From Tetracentron sinense (taxonomy: Eukaryota > Streptophyta > Magnoliopsida > Trochodendrales > Trochodendraceae): DNA of 64,000 bases. Below, piece after piece: positions 47,523 to 58,624 of this stretch. Position 1 is the first letter of the stretch. Every line of letters begins with the position of its first letter. The stretch lies in NCBI GenBank assembly GCA_015143295.1, contig CM026562.1:14350041-14414040 (forward strand), given 5' to 3'. A program made the translations under genes and the position numbers. The notes beneath the pieces are model-generated. The model made no database searches and was not told the origin of the DNA. It was given only the letters and a program-made list of their open reading frames with translations.

Positions 47523-49760
47523 GGCTTTAATCATAACTTCTCCACACCAAGAACACCTCAACAAAACGGAGTTGTTGAGCGTAAAAATAGATCTCTACAA
47601 GAAATGGAAAAACAATGCTTAATGAACATAAGCTTCCAAACTATTTTTGAGCGGAAGCAACAATACTTCATACTATGTAAGTAATAGGGTTTTCATAAGA
47701 AACAAACTCAATAAGACACCCTATGAGCTTTGGAAATAAAGAACGCCTAATATAGGGTACTTTAAAGTGTTTGATTACAAGTGTTTTATACTTAATGATA
47801 AACACCACTTAAAGAAATTTGACCCTAGATCAAATGAAGGTATCTTTCTTGGATATTTCATGAATAGCAAAGCTTATAGAGTTTTTAATAAAACATCTTG
47901 AGTAGTGGAAGAATCTAATCATGTTGTTTTTTATTAAGCTAATCCATATGAAATGATTAAATCCATTGAAGATGATGAAATTGAAAATGTTGATAAAATA
48001 TCTAAGGATATCTCAAATATTGAAATAAATAAGAAAGAAAATGAAAAAGGAAATAAAGAAGATTCTAACCAAGAAAATCCTTTTGAAATTGAAAATGAGG
48101 AAGAAAATAAAATGAAAATGGTTATCAACTTCCTAAAGCTTAGAAAATTCTAAAAGATCATCCTAAAGAACTTGTGTTAGTAGATATAGAAAAAAGTGTT
48201 AGAATAAGAAGAAATCTTTGTGATAACCTTGCCTTCCTATCTCAAATTGAACCTAAAAATGTAATTGAAGCTATTAATGATGAATCATGGGCAATTGCAA
48301 TGCAAGAAGAACTTAATCAATTTGAAAGAAATTAAGTTTGAGAGTTAGTTCCTAGACCAAATGATAAATCAACTATTGAAACTAAATGAATATTTAGAAA
48401 TAAAAAGAATGAAAATAGAAAGATCATTAAAAATAAAGCAAGATTGGTAGCCCAAGGTTACAACCAAGAGGAAGGAATCGATTATGAAGAAACATTTGCT
48501 CCGGTTGCTAAACTTGAGGCAATAAGAATGTTACTTGCATTTGTTAGCTATAAAAATTTTAAATTATTCTAAATGGATATATTTCGGAGGAAGTGTATGT
48601 TAAACATCCTCCATGCTTTGAAGTTCACAAATATCCTAATCATGTGTATAAATTAACTAAGGCTTTATATGGATTAAAACAAGCTCCTAGACCTTGGTAT
48701 GATAGACTTAGTAGTTTTTTTGCTCGAAAATAATTTTATTAGAGGAAAAATTGACACTACCTTATTTTTAAAAACCAAAAATAAAGACATGTGTATTGTG
48801 CAAATATATGTTGATGACATTATTTTTGGGTCTACTAATGAAATCTTGTGTCAAGAATTTTCTAAGACTATGTAGGATGAGTTCGAAATGAGCATGATGG
48901 GAAAACTAAACTTCTTCCTCAGACTTCAAGTAAGGAAAACCAAGGAAGGAAGCTTCATCAACCAAGCCAAGTACACAAAGGAACTTCTTAAGAAATTTGA
49001 GATGGACAACTCTAAAGAAAGTAATACTCCAATGAGTTCATCTACAAAGCTTGACAAGAATGAAAAAGGCACAAGTGTTGAAGAAAAGAAGTACTGAGGT
49101 ATGATTAGTAGTTTGTTATATTTTACTGCTAGTAGACCGGATATAATGTTTAGTGTATGTATTTGTATTAGATTTCAATCATGTCCTAAAGAATCTCATA
49201 TGATAGCTGTTAAAAGAATTTTCAAATATTTGCTAGGCACCATTGACTTAGGATTGTGGTATCCCAAGAACACTTCACTAGAACTAATTAGTTATTCCGA
49301 TACGGACTTTGTTAGATGCAAAGTTGATCAAAAGAGTACAAGTGGTACTTGCCACTTCCTAGGACACTCCCTTGTCTCATGATTTAGTAAAAAATAAAAC
49401 TCCATAACTCTATCTATAGTCAAGGTTGAATATGTAACTACTAGAAGTTGTTGTGCTCAAACTTTATACATGAAACAACAATTAGAGGATTTCAAACTAT
49501 TTTATAATAAAATTCTTATCAAATGTGATAACAATAGTGCAATATGTATGACTAAAAATCTCATTCAACATTTTAGAACAAAGCATATTGAAATTAAATA
49601 TCATTTCATAAGAGACCATGTTCAAAATGGAGATGTAGTATTGAAGTTTGTTGATACAAACAATCAATTAGCTGATATCTTCACTAACCCTCTTCAATAT
49701 GAAAGATTCAACACTTTAAGAAGAGAACTAGGCATGGCAAAACATAGTGATATAAAATAA
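47523..49760 (+). pseudogene. Sirevirus integrase C-part, reverse transcriptase and RNase H
   Basis: Resumes the integrase at NHNFSTPRTPQQNGVVERKN with the third catalytic Glu. It passes through KKFDPRSNEGIFLGY and an acidic spacer. RT follows: [20 protein letters not shown] then [10 protein letters not shown], with the catalytic IYVDDIIFGSTNE (about 48805-48840). RNase H follows (SYSDTDFVRCKVDQKSTSG, IKCDNNSAICMTKN, NQLADIFTNPL), ending at a TAA after KHSDIK. Many stops and frameshifts are present (for example near 47650, 48335, 48570, 48720, 49097 and 49380), so it is dead. The domain order INT-RT-RH is that of Ty1/Copia. Confidence 0.88.
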
Positions 49761-49991
49761 TCATATTTAAGATGCCTATATGCTCAAATGAAATGCGTTA
49801 AATGTGTTAAATGACTATATGCTATTGAATTGAATGATTGATAATTATGTTGAATTGTTTGGACATTGATTTGATGCTTGAAACACTAATTTGGATGTTA
49901 AAAGAATGTTACAAACCTAAGAAAAATGGATTTAAATTGAAAAATTAAAATTTCTCAGAAATTAAGCATGAAATGTCGATATAGGAATCCC

Positions 49992-50177
49992 AGACGTCGA
50001 CGTCTCAAGGTTATTTTCTGTTGACAGAATCTCTCTAAGGCCAAACGTCGACGTCCTCAATTCAGGATTTTTAGACGTCGATGTCTATAGTTAGCAGAAA
50101 CTTACTAAAGCCAAACGTCGACGTAGGCTGTTTCATTCACTCCAAAGATCGACGTTTGGACTCGTAAATATTTAAAT
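49992..50177 (+). promoter_or_regulatory. Sirevirus internal palindrome cluster with TATA-like site
   Basis: AGACGTCGACGTCT (49992-50005) is a perfect 14-bp palindrome. Further ACGTCGACGT units lie near 50045, 50076 (one mismatch), 50117 and 50148. TATTTAAATA (50168-50177) follows, then a pyrimidine-rich leader up to the ATG at 50371. The set looks like a promoter for the downstream ORF; this is inference. Confidence 0.4.
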
Positions 50178-50370
50178 AACACTAAAATTATAATTTTTCC
50201 AAAACTCTTAGACCTTTTCCCCTTTCGTATTTGACTCTTCCTCTTCCCTCCAAACCCTTTTCAAACCCCCATTTCCTTCCAAATCATTTCAAACCTTATA
50301 AAATCTCATTCCTTTCGTTTCTAAAACCTTCCATCTATCTCAAATCCGTTTTCCCCAAAACCTTTAGAGC

Positions 50371-52193
50371 ATGATGCCTCCTCGAATGAAGATTCCTTTG
50401 GAAGAACTAGAGAAGAAGAAGCAGAAAAGCTCCAAGGGGAAGGAAGCTTCTAGCTCCTCAGATCAAGGCCCTGTGTATTTCAGAACGGATGCATTTGCAA
50501 AGAAATTTCAAACTACTTTCATCAAACTCAATCCTTTCTTCGATAAGGTTGTAAATTTTTCATTTTTATCAAAAAATGGTTTGAATATTATCAGTGACCT
50601 ATTCAAATCCCTACATTGGACTATTTTTCTTGAATCCAAAGAGTCCATGTATCCTGACCTAATGCATCAGTTCTATATTCATCCGAAATATGATGAAAAA
50701 TCTGTCTCAATTTCAACCCGTATCCATGGAAAGGACTTCTCATTTCCTAGAAAGGTACTTGAGCATATTTTCCACCTTCCTAGTGGTGTTTTTCAAATCT
50801 ACACCACTAACCAATAGGCTATCCACCCTGGTTTTAATGTAGTCGAAACTTTAACGCTTATGTGCTTAAACAAAAACATCACCTAAGCTTTTCAACCCAA
50901 CATTAAAAACCTTACTTTGGAAGCTCGTCTTATTCATCACATCATTTCCTATACTATCACTCCTAGGGGAGGATGTAGAACTCATATCTCTTTCTTTGAT
51001 GTCTTTTTGATTTGGTGTGTTCTAACCACCAAGCATATTGACCTATCTCTTATCATTCTTCATGTCATGATTGAAGCATCTAAGAAGACCAACGGTCACT
51101 TACCTTTTGGTAAAACTCTCACTCATCTATTCAAATTTGTTAAAATCCCTCTTCATCTATATAGAGATAAAGTAGATGCCAAGGACACTGACATCTACAC
51201 TGTGGGAACCATCAAGAGGATGGGTTACATATGAGTAGAAGACCATCATGTTTGGGTTCCAAAGAAACATACTTCAGCTATTCCAGCTACTACCCCTTCA
51301 GTTGCACCTATCCTGAATCCTTCTACTTCAGTTCCTACTGACTCTATTCCTTATCCTACTTCTTCTTTAGCTCCTAGTACTTCAGTTGATCCTATTCCAT
51401 TTCCTATCATCCCTATCATTCCATCTCCTTTAGCTCATGGACCATCAGAGATCCTATCTTCATCATTAGCTGCAGAGCCAGAGAAAGAATTCCCTGGGCC
51501 ATCATTCTAGAGAGAGGACTCACCTCAATATGAGGATGCAGGACATTTTGATTTTCATGAGTCCCTAGAGAGACCTGTAGTGTCAGAGAACCAGATGAGC
51601 TTGATGACTGGTCAGATAGCCTCCGTGGCTTTTAGCATGGAGCATTTTCAGTGGGAGATGAGGGAGAGCCAGCTAAGTTTCCAGGCTGCCATCAGGTATA
51701 GTTTGTTGAGCTTTCAGGATGAGACTAAAGATAGATTGACCTCTCTAGAGTCTAGGATGGATAGCATTCAGATTGAGATGCATGCAAGAGTTGAGTCAGT
51801 GGATCCTCGTCTAGAGGAAATTGAGATAGCAAGGGAAGTGATAAAGAACTGAGCCGATTCTATACTCTCCTTGATTGAGAGAAAGGTTCTGGATGCCTCA
51901 GTACTTAATGAGAGGTTGAGTGATGATGTCTCCAGCATCAGGCAGGCTGTCAATGTTCAAGGCTCCTACCTTTATCAGATATCTTCTTTAGTGGGTGCTT
52001 AGGCTCCGATCATCAGTGATACAGCTTCTCGAGTCACTCAGGTAGCCATTGAGATTATGAATATCCGGAACAGCATGTCAAACACATCCCAATTCCATTA
52101 GATGTAGAGGTTCCAGTGAGACCTAGGGAGAGACCCCAGGCTCAGTCTACCTCCAGTGACAACACTCCTACTGACCCCAAGGGCAAGGAATAG
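50371..52193 (+). pseudogene. Sirevirus env-like third ORF (decayed)
   Basis: A single frame runs from ATG 50371 for about 570 codons, broken by in-frame stops at 50815, 50884, 51232, 51508, 51850 and 52000. A frameshift near 52080 leads to a final TAG at 52191. Order: a basic KKKQKSSKGKE start (residues 12-25), a globular part with FSFPRKVLEHIFHLPSG and LIHHIISYTITPRGGCRTHI resembling plant-transposon proteins, a Ser/Thr/Pro-rich linker (about 310-370), and a heptad-rich segment (about 405-495) likely to be a coiled coil. Position between Pol and the polypurine tract matches the env-like ORF known from Sireviruses; its function is not established. No clear signal peptide is seen. Confidence 0.7.
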
Positions 52194-52660
52194 ATCTCTC
52201 ATAAGAGAAAGAGAGAAGAAGGAAAATGAAATTGAAGACCATTTTTTTGTTTTTTGTTTTTTTTTATGATGCCAAGGGGGAGAAGAGCATAATGTAATGA
52301 GAGAGAAGTTTATATTTTTTTGTGGAACTTCTCTTGGTTAATTTTTTGTGGAACTTCTCTTGGTTTTTCTTATGACTTACTTTGTCTATCTATTTGATTT
52401 ATGTAATTAACATGACTCTTGATGAATGTCAAAACTTTTGGATATGAATGAAACTTCATTTGTTACATCTTTGTTGAATTATTGGATGTCATATATATTG
52501 CTAATTGATTATAAATGATCCAAAAATATGCTTATAAGTTTAAAATTGTCAAATCATTTTTGAATGCATATATTTAGGGGGAGTTAACCTCATATTTTCA
52601 TTAAAAATATTTATTGAGGGCGAGATCTTTCCAAAGTCATTTTATTATTATGTCATCATA
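52194..52660 (+). other. Sirevirus 3' untranslated region
   Basis: No gene. It holds a direct repeat of GGAACTTCTCTTGGTT (near 52320-52360) and AT-rich sequence up to the polypurine tract. GGGGGAG-like purine tracts occur at 52270 and 52576. Confidence 0.6.
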
Positions 52661-52674
52661 AAAAGGGGAGAGAT
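52661..52674 (+). other. Sirevirus polypurine tract
   Basis: AAAAGGGGAGAGAT directly precedes the TGTTAG start of the LTR. Confidence 0.85.
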
Positions 52675-53000
52675 TGTTAGTCTAAAGGTTACAACCCTGT
52701 GTACTCCTAATAATTTTGATTATGACACAATAATGCAATGCACATTATTGGTACTAATAGTTCTACAAAGTGTATGTCAATTTCAGATTTAAAGAATAAT
52801 AGTCCACATTTCAAGAATGACTCAACATGTCCAAGGTGTCTCAACTACAAACAAGCCTCACTCTTTCCAAAGGAACAAAAGGTAGAAAAAATGATGCAGC
52901 CATTCCAAAATCTACCCCCCAATTATCATACTTTTCTCCCATCTTTTTAAAGGTAGAAAAAACGACACAATCATTCAAAAATCTCTCTCTCCAAATACTT
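52675..53000 (+). mobile_element. Sirevirus 3' LTR fragment
   Basis: Starts TGTTAGTCTAAAGGTTACAA, similar to the LTR start at 63942. It contains a 72-bp direct repeat (AAAGGTAGAAAAAA at 52878 and 52950). The right end is uncertain: the PIN stop codon lies at 53097, so at most about 420 bp of LTR are present. It is therefore truncated, or very short. Confidence 0.65.
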
Positions 53001-53096
53001 CAAGTTTGCTATGTTAGAGAAGCTAAAAAAAAACCACCAAAGGGGATAATATACAGTTATGGTCTTTCTTTTCCGCTCCCCTTCAATTTCAAAGCT

Positions 53097-55828
53097 TCAA
53101 AGCTCCAGGAATATGTAGTAAACAAGAGTGATAGGAAGAGCTATGAGCATTCCAAATATAACACTGCAACCACAAATTCAAATCAAAATTAGAAAAGTAT
53201 CTAACACATCCCCACAAGATATGTCTACAACATCATCTGACATCAAAGATATACATCAATGGCACAATACATATATGAATTATCATATGCAGATCAAAAT
53301 ACATACATATACATTTTGAAAATCAGTCTATGGCATGTGTCTATGCATGTGCATACATATATACATATACTATCATATACATACATGAACAACTACAAAA
53401 TCCGTGCATACTTAAACCATTTTATTATTATAGTCTAGCAAGAAAAATTGAAACTAAAAACAGAGGACGAAGAATTCGAACCCAGTGCTCAATATGTCCG
53501 GATGCACATTGTATTCCTTGGCGAATACAAAGGGGATAATTCCTTGGGGAAGAGCTGCCTGAAAATATAATACCAAGAGAGATCAGAACTTCATTTCTAA
53601 ATGAATTAAAAGCAGAGAAAACAGGTTGAACAAAGAATTCCATTCACTATTTTAGGCCCCATTACCTGTACAATGGCAATGTGTAAGAGAACGCCCCGCA
53701 ATCCAACAACAATTGATGCTGCAGCCATGACTGCAGGACCTGTGAAGAACCGGACAGCCATGGAAAAGGCAGCTATAGAGTTCCCACAAGCAACAATCCT
53801 CGGCTGTAATGCCATAAACAAACCTGTGACACAACAAGATGGTTTGTTAACTAATTCAGAACCCCAATCCTCACAGGATCACCCGGAAATTTAAGGGAGA
53901 TAGGTGAAAACAGAGCTGAAAACCTTAAATATAATCTGATACTCTTGTTTTGTGCAGGAGGAACGTACCAAGACTGAACATGGCCATTCCAATACCAGCA
54001 TCAGATAAAATGGATATCGAACGAGCTATAATGGCAGGCATTTCAATTTTCCACCTGCAAAAAGAACAAAAACAGTAATTAGGACTGTCCCAAGTATGTA
54101 AATTGGTTTAGCAAAATATATGGGAAATGAAAAGCACTCAAGAGGGGAAGGAGATTTGATTTCACAGACCTGAATGAGACCAGTGACCAGGTGAGACCGA
54201 TAAGGCTTGAGTAAGTGTTTGGATTCCTAACGAGCTTCCGCCAGACCATGATCAGAATAAGTCTGGTCATAACACTAGCAGGCGGCATCGAAGTCGGCTT
54301 TGAATCTCCATGGGTCCCACCCTTCAGGTGGAGCTTAGTGGTTGAGCTCAAGCCCAGCTTTGAAAGGGTTGGCCCATCTTGGTCGCTTCTGTTTAAGACA
54401 GGTCTATTTCCAAAGTTTAAATCGTCTTGGCCAAACTCTTCATAATCTAATGGTCCGTAGAAAGGGATTATCGATAAATTAAACAGAAATATTCTAAGTT
54501 AACATAGAGAACTGATATTATACATAACAAACCAGAATTACAGAGAAATCTGTGCAGATGAACTAGAAGAACAAGCTCAAATATATATATATTCAAACAG
54601 ACAAAGCCAGTAACATAAGAAACAAAAAAAAAATCCAGGCTATGAACAGGACAGGAACAGTCTACCAAATTCAAAATCAGATTCAAGAGTTCTAACCTTT
54701 CATCTGACTGTCAGTATGATGTGCTACCTCACCATGTTCATGACCAAAATCTCCTGCTCTAAAGACATGAATTCCTCCTTCAGAGACTGGTGAAGCACTC
54801 GAGCTCCAAACAAACGTTTGAGGATCCCTGCCCCCTTCATTCTCATTTGCCGCCTTCTTCGCCAGAGAAAATATTCCGGCACTAGGTGGAGCTGGATATC
54901 CTCCACCCTGCATAGAATTCACTCGTGAGTAAACCACATTAGCTCTCAAAGCATTCGAGAACCCCCCAATTCCACTCTCCTCATCGAGACCCATATTCCC
55001 TAAATTCGATTGCCTGGGACTTACATTGCTTCCACTCCTCCCATTAACCATTGAGTGTAAATCAGTGCGGTGGAAGCTTGAGTTCCTTGGTGTCAGATTT
55101 CTCGACGATTGCAGGGAGTAAATCTCTGCATTTGTTAAATTTGATGGTGTGGAATTATGTCCATGGGATCTTCGAGAGAAGATCTCTGATCGAGAGCTGG
55201 TCGATTTCCTCACAGTAACATGGAGTTTTCCATCCTCCCCGGCCTCGGCTTCGGTCTGGAAATGCTCTTTTCCATCTAAGGAGATAATATCAGAGTCTAC
55301 ACTGAAGGAAATAATCGAACCTGCCTTGTCCGGAAACTGTTCTATGATCAGGAGCTTAGCTACCCTGTACTCGAACAAGAACATCATCAGAGTATACCAA
55401 ATAATGCATTGAAGAACAACAATCTGAACCAATAAACTCCCTGAAGAGTCTCCATACATTCCCTTTAAAAGTGGGATCCCCATCACAAGAGTGTTGGGGA
55501 GAGAGGAGAGCGAAAACAGTGTAATTGACCATTCCAGGGACCCTCTTGAGCTGGTTCTAGACCAGATTACGAGGACCAGTAAGACGATAATCTTCTGAAG
55601 AGTATCGGCAGCGATGAATCGGAGGTTCATGGTGTATAGGTTGTTTGTGGAGATGAAGTGAAAGGAAAGAAGGGGAACAGCGAAGAGAGCGACGAATCGA
55701 TTGATACCGGAACATTGATCGGGGCTGAAGATTTTCCACCATTTAACTGAACAGTAGGCCACGATCATGGCGACATAGAGAGGAACAACGGACGTGAGAA
55801 CGTGATACAGGTCAGACACTGTAATCAT
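53097..55828 (-). CDS. PIN: PIN-family auxin efflux carrier, six exons
   Basis: Plasma-membrane exporter of indole-3-acetic acid, which drives polar auxin transport. Exons: 55828-54697, 54446-54170, 54054-53969, 53823-53666, 53558-53482, 53163-53097. All introns are GT-AG, and phases join in frame into 598 residues plus TGA. Residues 1-160 form the first membrane bundle ([58 protein letters not shown]). About 160-430 is the long hydrophilic loop. About 432-598 is the second bundle ([25 protein letters not shown] at 452-458, [33 protein letters not shown]). TPRNSS (246-251) is a phosphosite motif of trafficked PINs. The first such motif is shortened to STPSN, and the C-terminus is FLEL where PINs usually end LLGL. 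Six exons is the usual PIN structure. The long loop and [13 protein letters not shown] suggest PIN1/PIN3 rather than short PINs; subclade unsure. Confidence 0.95.
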
Positions 55829-56450
55829 TTTTCAGAATTGTTTTTGACAAAAATGAATTTTGATTGGTTTTGGGGAATTCCCAAATGAAGAATTGGGCTG
55901 AATTAAAGAACCAGATGAAAATTTTCAGAAAGAAGAAGGATATAACAAGTTTCTTGATTTCTATTTCTTCTTTTGATGCAGCGTCTCTGTTTTAAAGAAA
56001 TGACGAAAATGAAAATTTCCCCAACGGTTATTCCCCACAACACTTCTAATCAATCGCAGTTCTTAAGACTGAGAGAGCAGAAAAAACAGTCCCGCAAGAA
56101 AGAAGAGTTAAACGATAATACCCAATAAAGAAAATGCACATATCAACACATTTTCAAAATATTCGGCAGGGAAGAACGATGAAGAAGACGACAAATCGCC
56201 GGAAACTTGACTTTCCGGCGAGTTGCAGCCAGAGAGAAGGTGGAGAGTAACATAGGAAGGCAGTGTTATATTTATGTCATTTTAATGGCAGGGAAGAACC
56301 AAAAGCTGTGGTCTTTGAAAAGCACTTTCAGTCATTTAGATAAGAAAGAAAAGCATGTTCGCATTTTAGAGAGAGATGCAAATGCTAAGCGAAGCATCTC
56401 TCAGGAAGAAGAAGAATAAAAAAAATACCCAACAGTATCAGCTATCAAAG
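55829..56450 (-). promoter_or_regulatory. PIN 5' leader and weak core promoter
   Basis: On the minus strand CATAAATATA (56276-56267) is a possible TATA box, which would give a leader of about 400 nt rich in CT and AT. An upstream ATG near 56138 could open a short frame. No clear TGTCTC auxin element is visible. The transcription start is not determined. Confidence 0.3.
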
Positions 56451-56930
56451 AGAAGGGAAAAAGAAAGGATTCGGCTCTAGCCGAGACCGTCCTATCGATG
56501 CCTCAATGGGGTGTCGAAGTTAACGCACACCGGCCAATTTTAACTGAATTAGTTAAAATAACGGCAATCACTTATTTTTAGATGAACATATAAAATATCT
56601 AATTCAAGTTATTTTGAGTTAAAATAACATATAAAACACATTATTTTACTTCAAATCATGTTACTTGAGTAGAACATAAAAATTAATTGATTTAGGTTTT
56701 CAGTGAAATAACTTTAATCAAGTTATTTTAAGTGGCGTAGTTAAAATAACTGAATCATGTTATTTTACTAGGAGACGAAAATGCTTTCATAGGACTAAGT
56801 AGGTAGCCGGGCCTAATTTTTTGGCCACCCTAAAATGCCAGCAAAATGCAGACGGTCTCAGTTAGGCCCGAGACCGTACGATCTCATTAGGCGTGTTCAA
56901 AAAGAAAATGAAAGGGAAACTAGAGGCTGA
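56451..56930. other. Intergenic, AT-rich, with inverted-repeat motifs
   Basis: No gene. TTATTTTA and TAAAATAA words recur in both orientations at 56560-56770, like a decayed MITE. A perfect hairpin ACGGTCTC (56852-56859) / GAGACCGT (56870-56877) lies to the right; a similar GAGACCGTCC occurs at 56483. Confidence 0.4.
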
Positions 56931-57115
56931 AGAATCTTCAGACTTAACTATGGTTAAGAAAAAAGTAATAAATTTTTTGTTAACCGTGATTAAAATTTAC
57001 CAAATCCTAGGATTAATTTTTTAAAAATATTTTTCTAAAAACAATAAATAGGTGGTGAACCCTAGGGGTAGGTGAATCTTAACCACGGTTAAGGGGTGTA
57101 AAAAAGGATATGTGA
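56931..57115. repeat. Short foldback related to 57190-57793
   Basis: TTAACTATGGTTAAG on the left and CTTAACCACGGTTAAGG on the right frame an AT-rich core containing CCCTAGGGGTAGGTGAATC, shared with the centre of the next element. Confidence 0.55.
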
Positions 57116-57189
57116 TGACCACAGGCGCGTAACCGGTTTTGCCAAAAATTGGTTACAATTGAAGAAGATCATCAGTTTATTTTTTAAGG

Positions 57190-57793
57190 CTAAATTTTTT
57201 ACTCTCAACCTCTACCAACCACTTGTCCAACCTACAATTGTTAAAGGGCGACGAATTTCATCTAACAGATGATCGAGTACCACACTTGGGCAAGCCTTTT
57301 CAGCTAACGCATGTCATGATGTTTCACTAAGGAGGTGATAGCATGCATCTCGTATGTTTCGTGGGGCAGTACATGCACATCTTCTCACCACGTGTCCTAT
57401 TTGACACCCACTAACTGTGGTTAAGATTCATCCACCCTTAGGGTTAAATAATCTAACCATAGTTTTTAGAAAAATTATTTTTTAAAAAAATTAAAAATAG
57501 TTTTTCTAAGAACTAAGGTTAAATTATTTAACCCTAGGGATGAGTAATCTTAACCACAGTTAATAGGTGTCAAAGAGGTCATGTGGGGAGCTGTGTGCTT
57601 ATTGCTTAATGGAACGTGCGAGATGAATGTTATCACCTCCTTAGTGAAACACCATTGCGTGCATCAACTGAAGAGGCTTGTCCGAGTGTGATAGTCACGG
57701 GCATCTAGTAGAGAAAATTTGTTGCCTTGTTAAATCTCTCTCATGCAAAATGGACAGGTGGTTAGTGAAGGCTGATAGTAGGAAATAGGGCTA
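57190..57793. mobile_element. Long inverted-repeat (foldback) element, about 600 bp
   Basis: The left arm (GGCTAAATTTTTTACTCTC... to TTAGGGTTAAATAATCTAACC) and the right arm pair over about 290 bp. Matched blocks include TTTCACTAAGGAGGTGATA, TAACTGTGGTTAAGATT and ACCACTTGTCC against their complements. No coding capacity and no clear TSD. Long arms suggest a MULE-type or foldback MITE. Confidence 0.7.
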
Positions 57794-57934
57794 GCCTCTT
57801 TTCATAAATATCTATCCTTAATCTCGAGATTCAACCGGAGCAACCCCAAAAATGTCTTGGGCAGTGGTAGTTTGATATCATTATAAACACAAAGAGGGGT
57901 ACTTTTAATTATATGCTTCTATGTTTTTTTTTTT

Positions 57935-58125
57935 TGAGATTAACTTTGAACAACAGCTCTGGTTGACAGACAACTGGATCAACCCAAAAAAAAAAGTCTT
58001 AGAGAAGGGATATTTATGAAAAATAATACCCTTCTTTGTTTACATAATTAGCAAAGTACCAATGCCTAAGGCTTTTTTTTAGGTTGTTCTGGTTGTCTGT
58101 TAAACAGGAGCTCCTGTTCATAGTT
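57935..58125. mobile_element. Foldback MITE-like element
   Basis: TTGAACAACAGCTCTGGTTG, ACAGACAACTGG on the left pairs with CAACTCCTGTT-type sequence on the right (GGTTGTTCTGGTTGTCTGTT, AACAGGAGCTCCTGTTCAT). The arms are about 40 bp, around an AT-rich centre. Confidence 0.5.
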
Positions 58126-58287
58126 TCTCTCTCTTTTTTGGGTAATATGTTTTTTCGGTAATATATTAAGCTTTTATGTTAATTATATGGAGAATGTTAG
58201 CCTTAGATATCTTCTACACTTTCACTATGCATCAACAAGTGTTCTCACTTTTTCTGGCTATAATTAAGAAACAAAGGTTTCGATGTT

Positions 58288-58508
58288 GAAGCTTGAGTTC
58301 ATTTTGTGTGCGCAACTCAGCACACGGAGCTTGATTATGTGCCCCCACTAATAGACGGAGCATGTAATTAGTAAAAATACAAGATGAGATGGGGAAATTC
58401 ATCTAGAGTGTTTTTTCCAATATACCCTTAATTTGTATACGTGGCGCTCTAATCAACGGGGCACACAAAATCTATGTGTCGAGTTGCACACACCAAATGG
58501 ACTCTTGA
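58288..58508. mobile_element. Foldback MITE-like element
   Basis: GAGTTCATTTTGTGTGCGCA, ACTCAGCACA on the left pairs with TGTGTCGAGTTGCACACACC then AAATGGACTC on the right. The arms are about 50 bp. No gene is seen. 58126-58287 and 58509-58620 hold nothing recognisable. Confidence 0.55.
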
Positions 58509-58624
58509 AGCTTTAATCAGATTTATGGATTTGTTGCTGGTAAAGTGAGGGGACTTGTTAATCACCTAGAGAAAGTGAAGAAGAAAGAAACTGGGTTAGG
58601 TACTCCTTATTATATAAACTAGTG

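Noticed and set aside
55149..55412. Frames opposite PIN exon 1 (also 54215-54445 and 53673-53894)
   Set aside because: Antisense shadows of real PIN exons.
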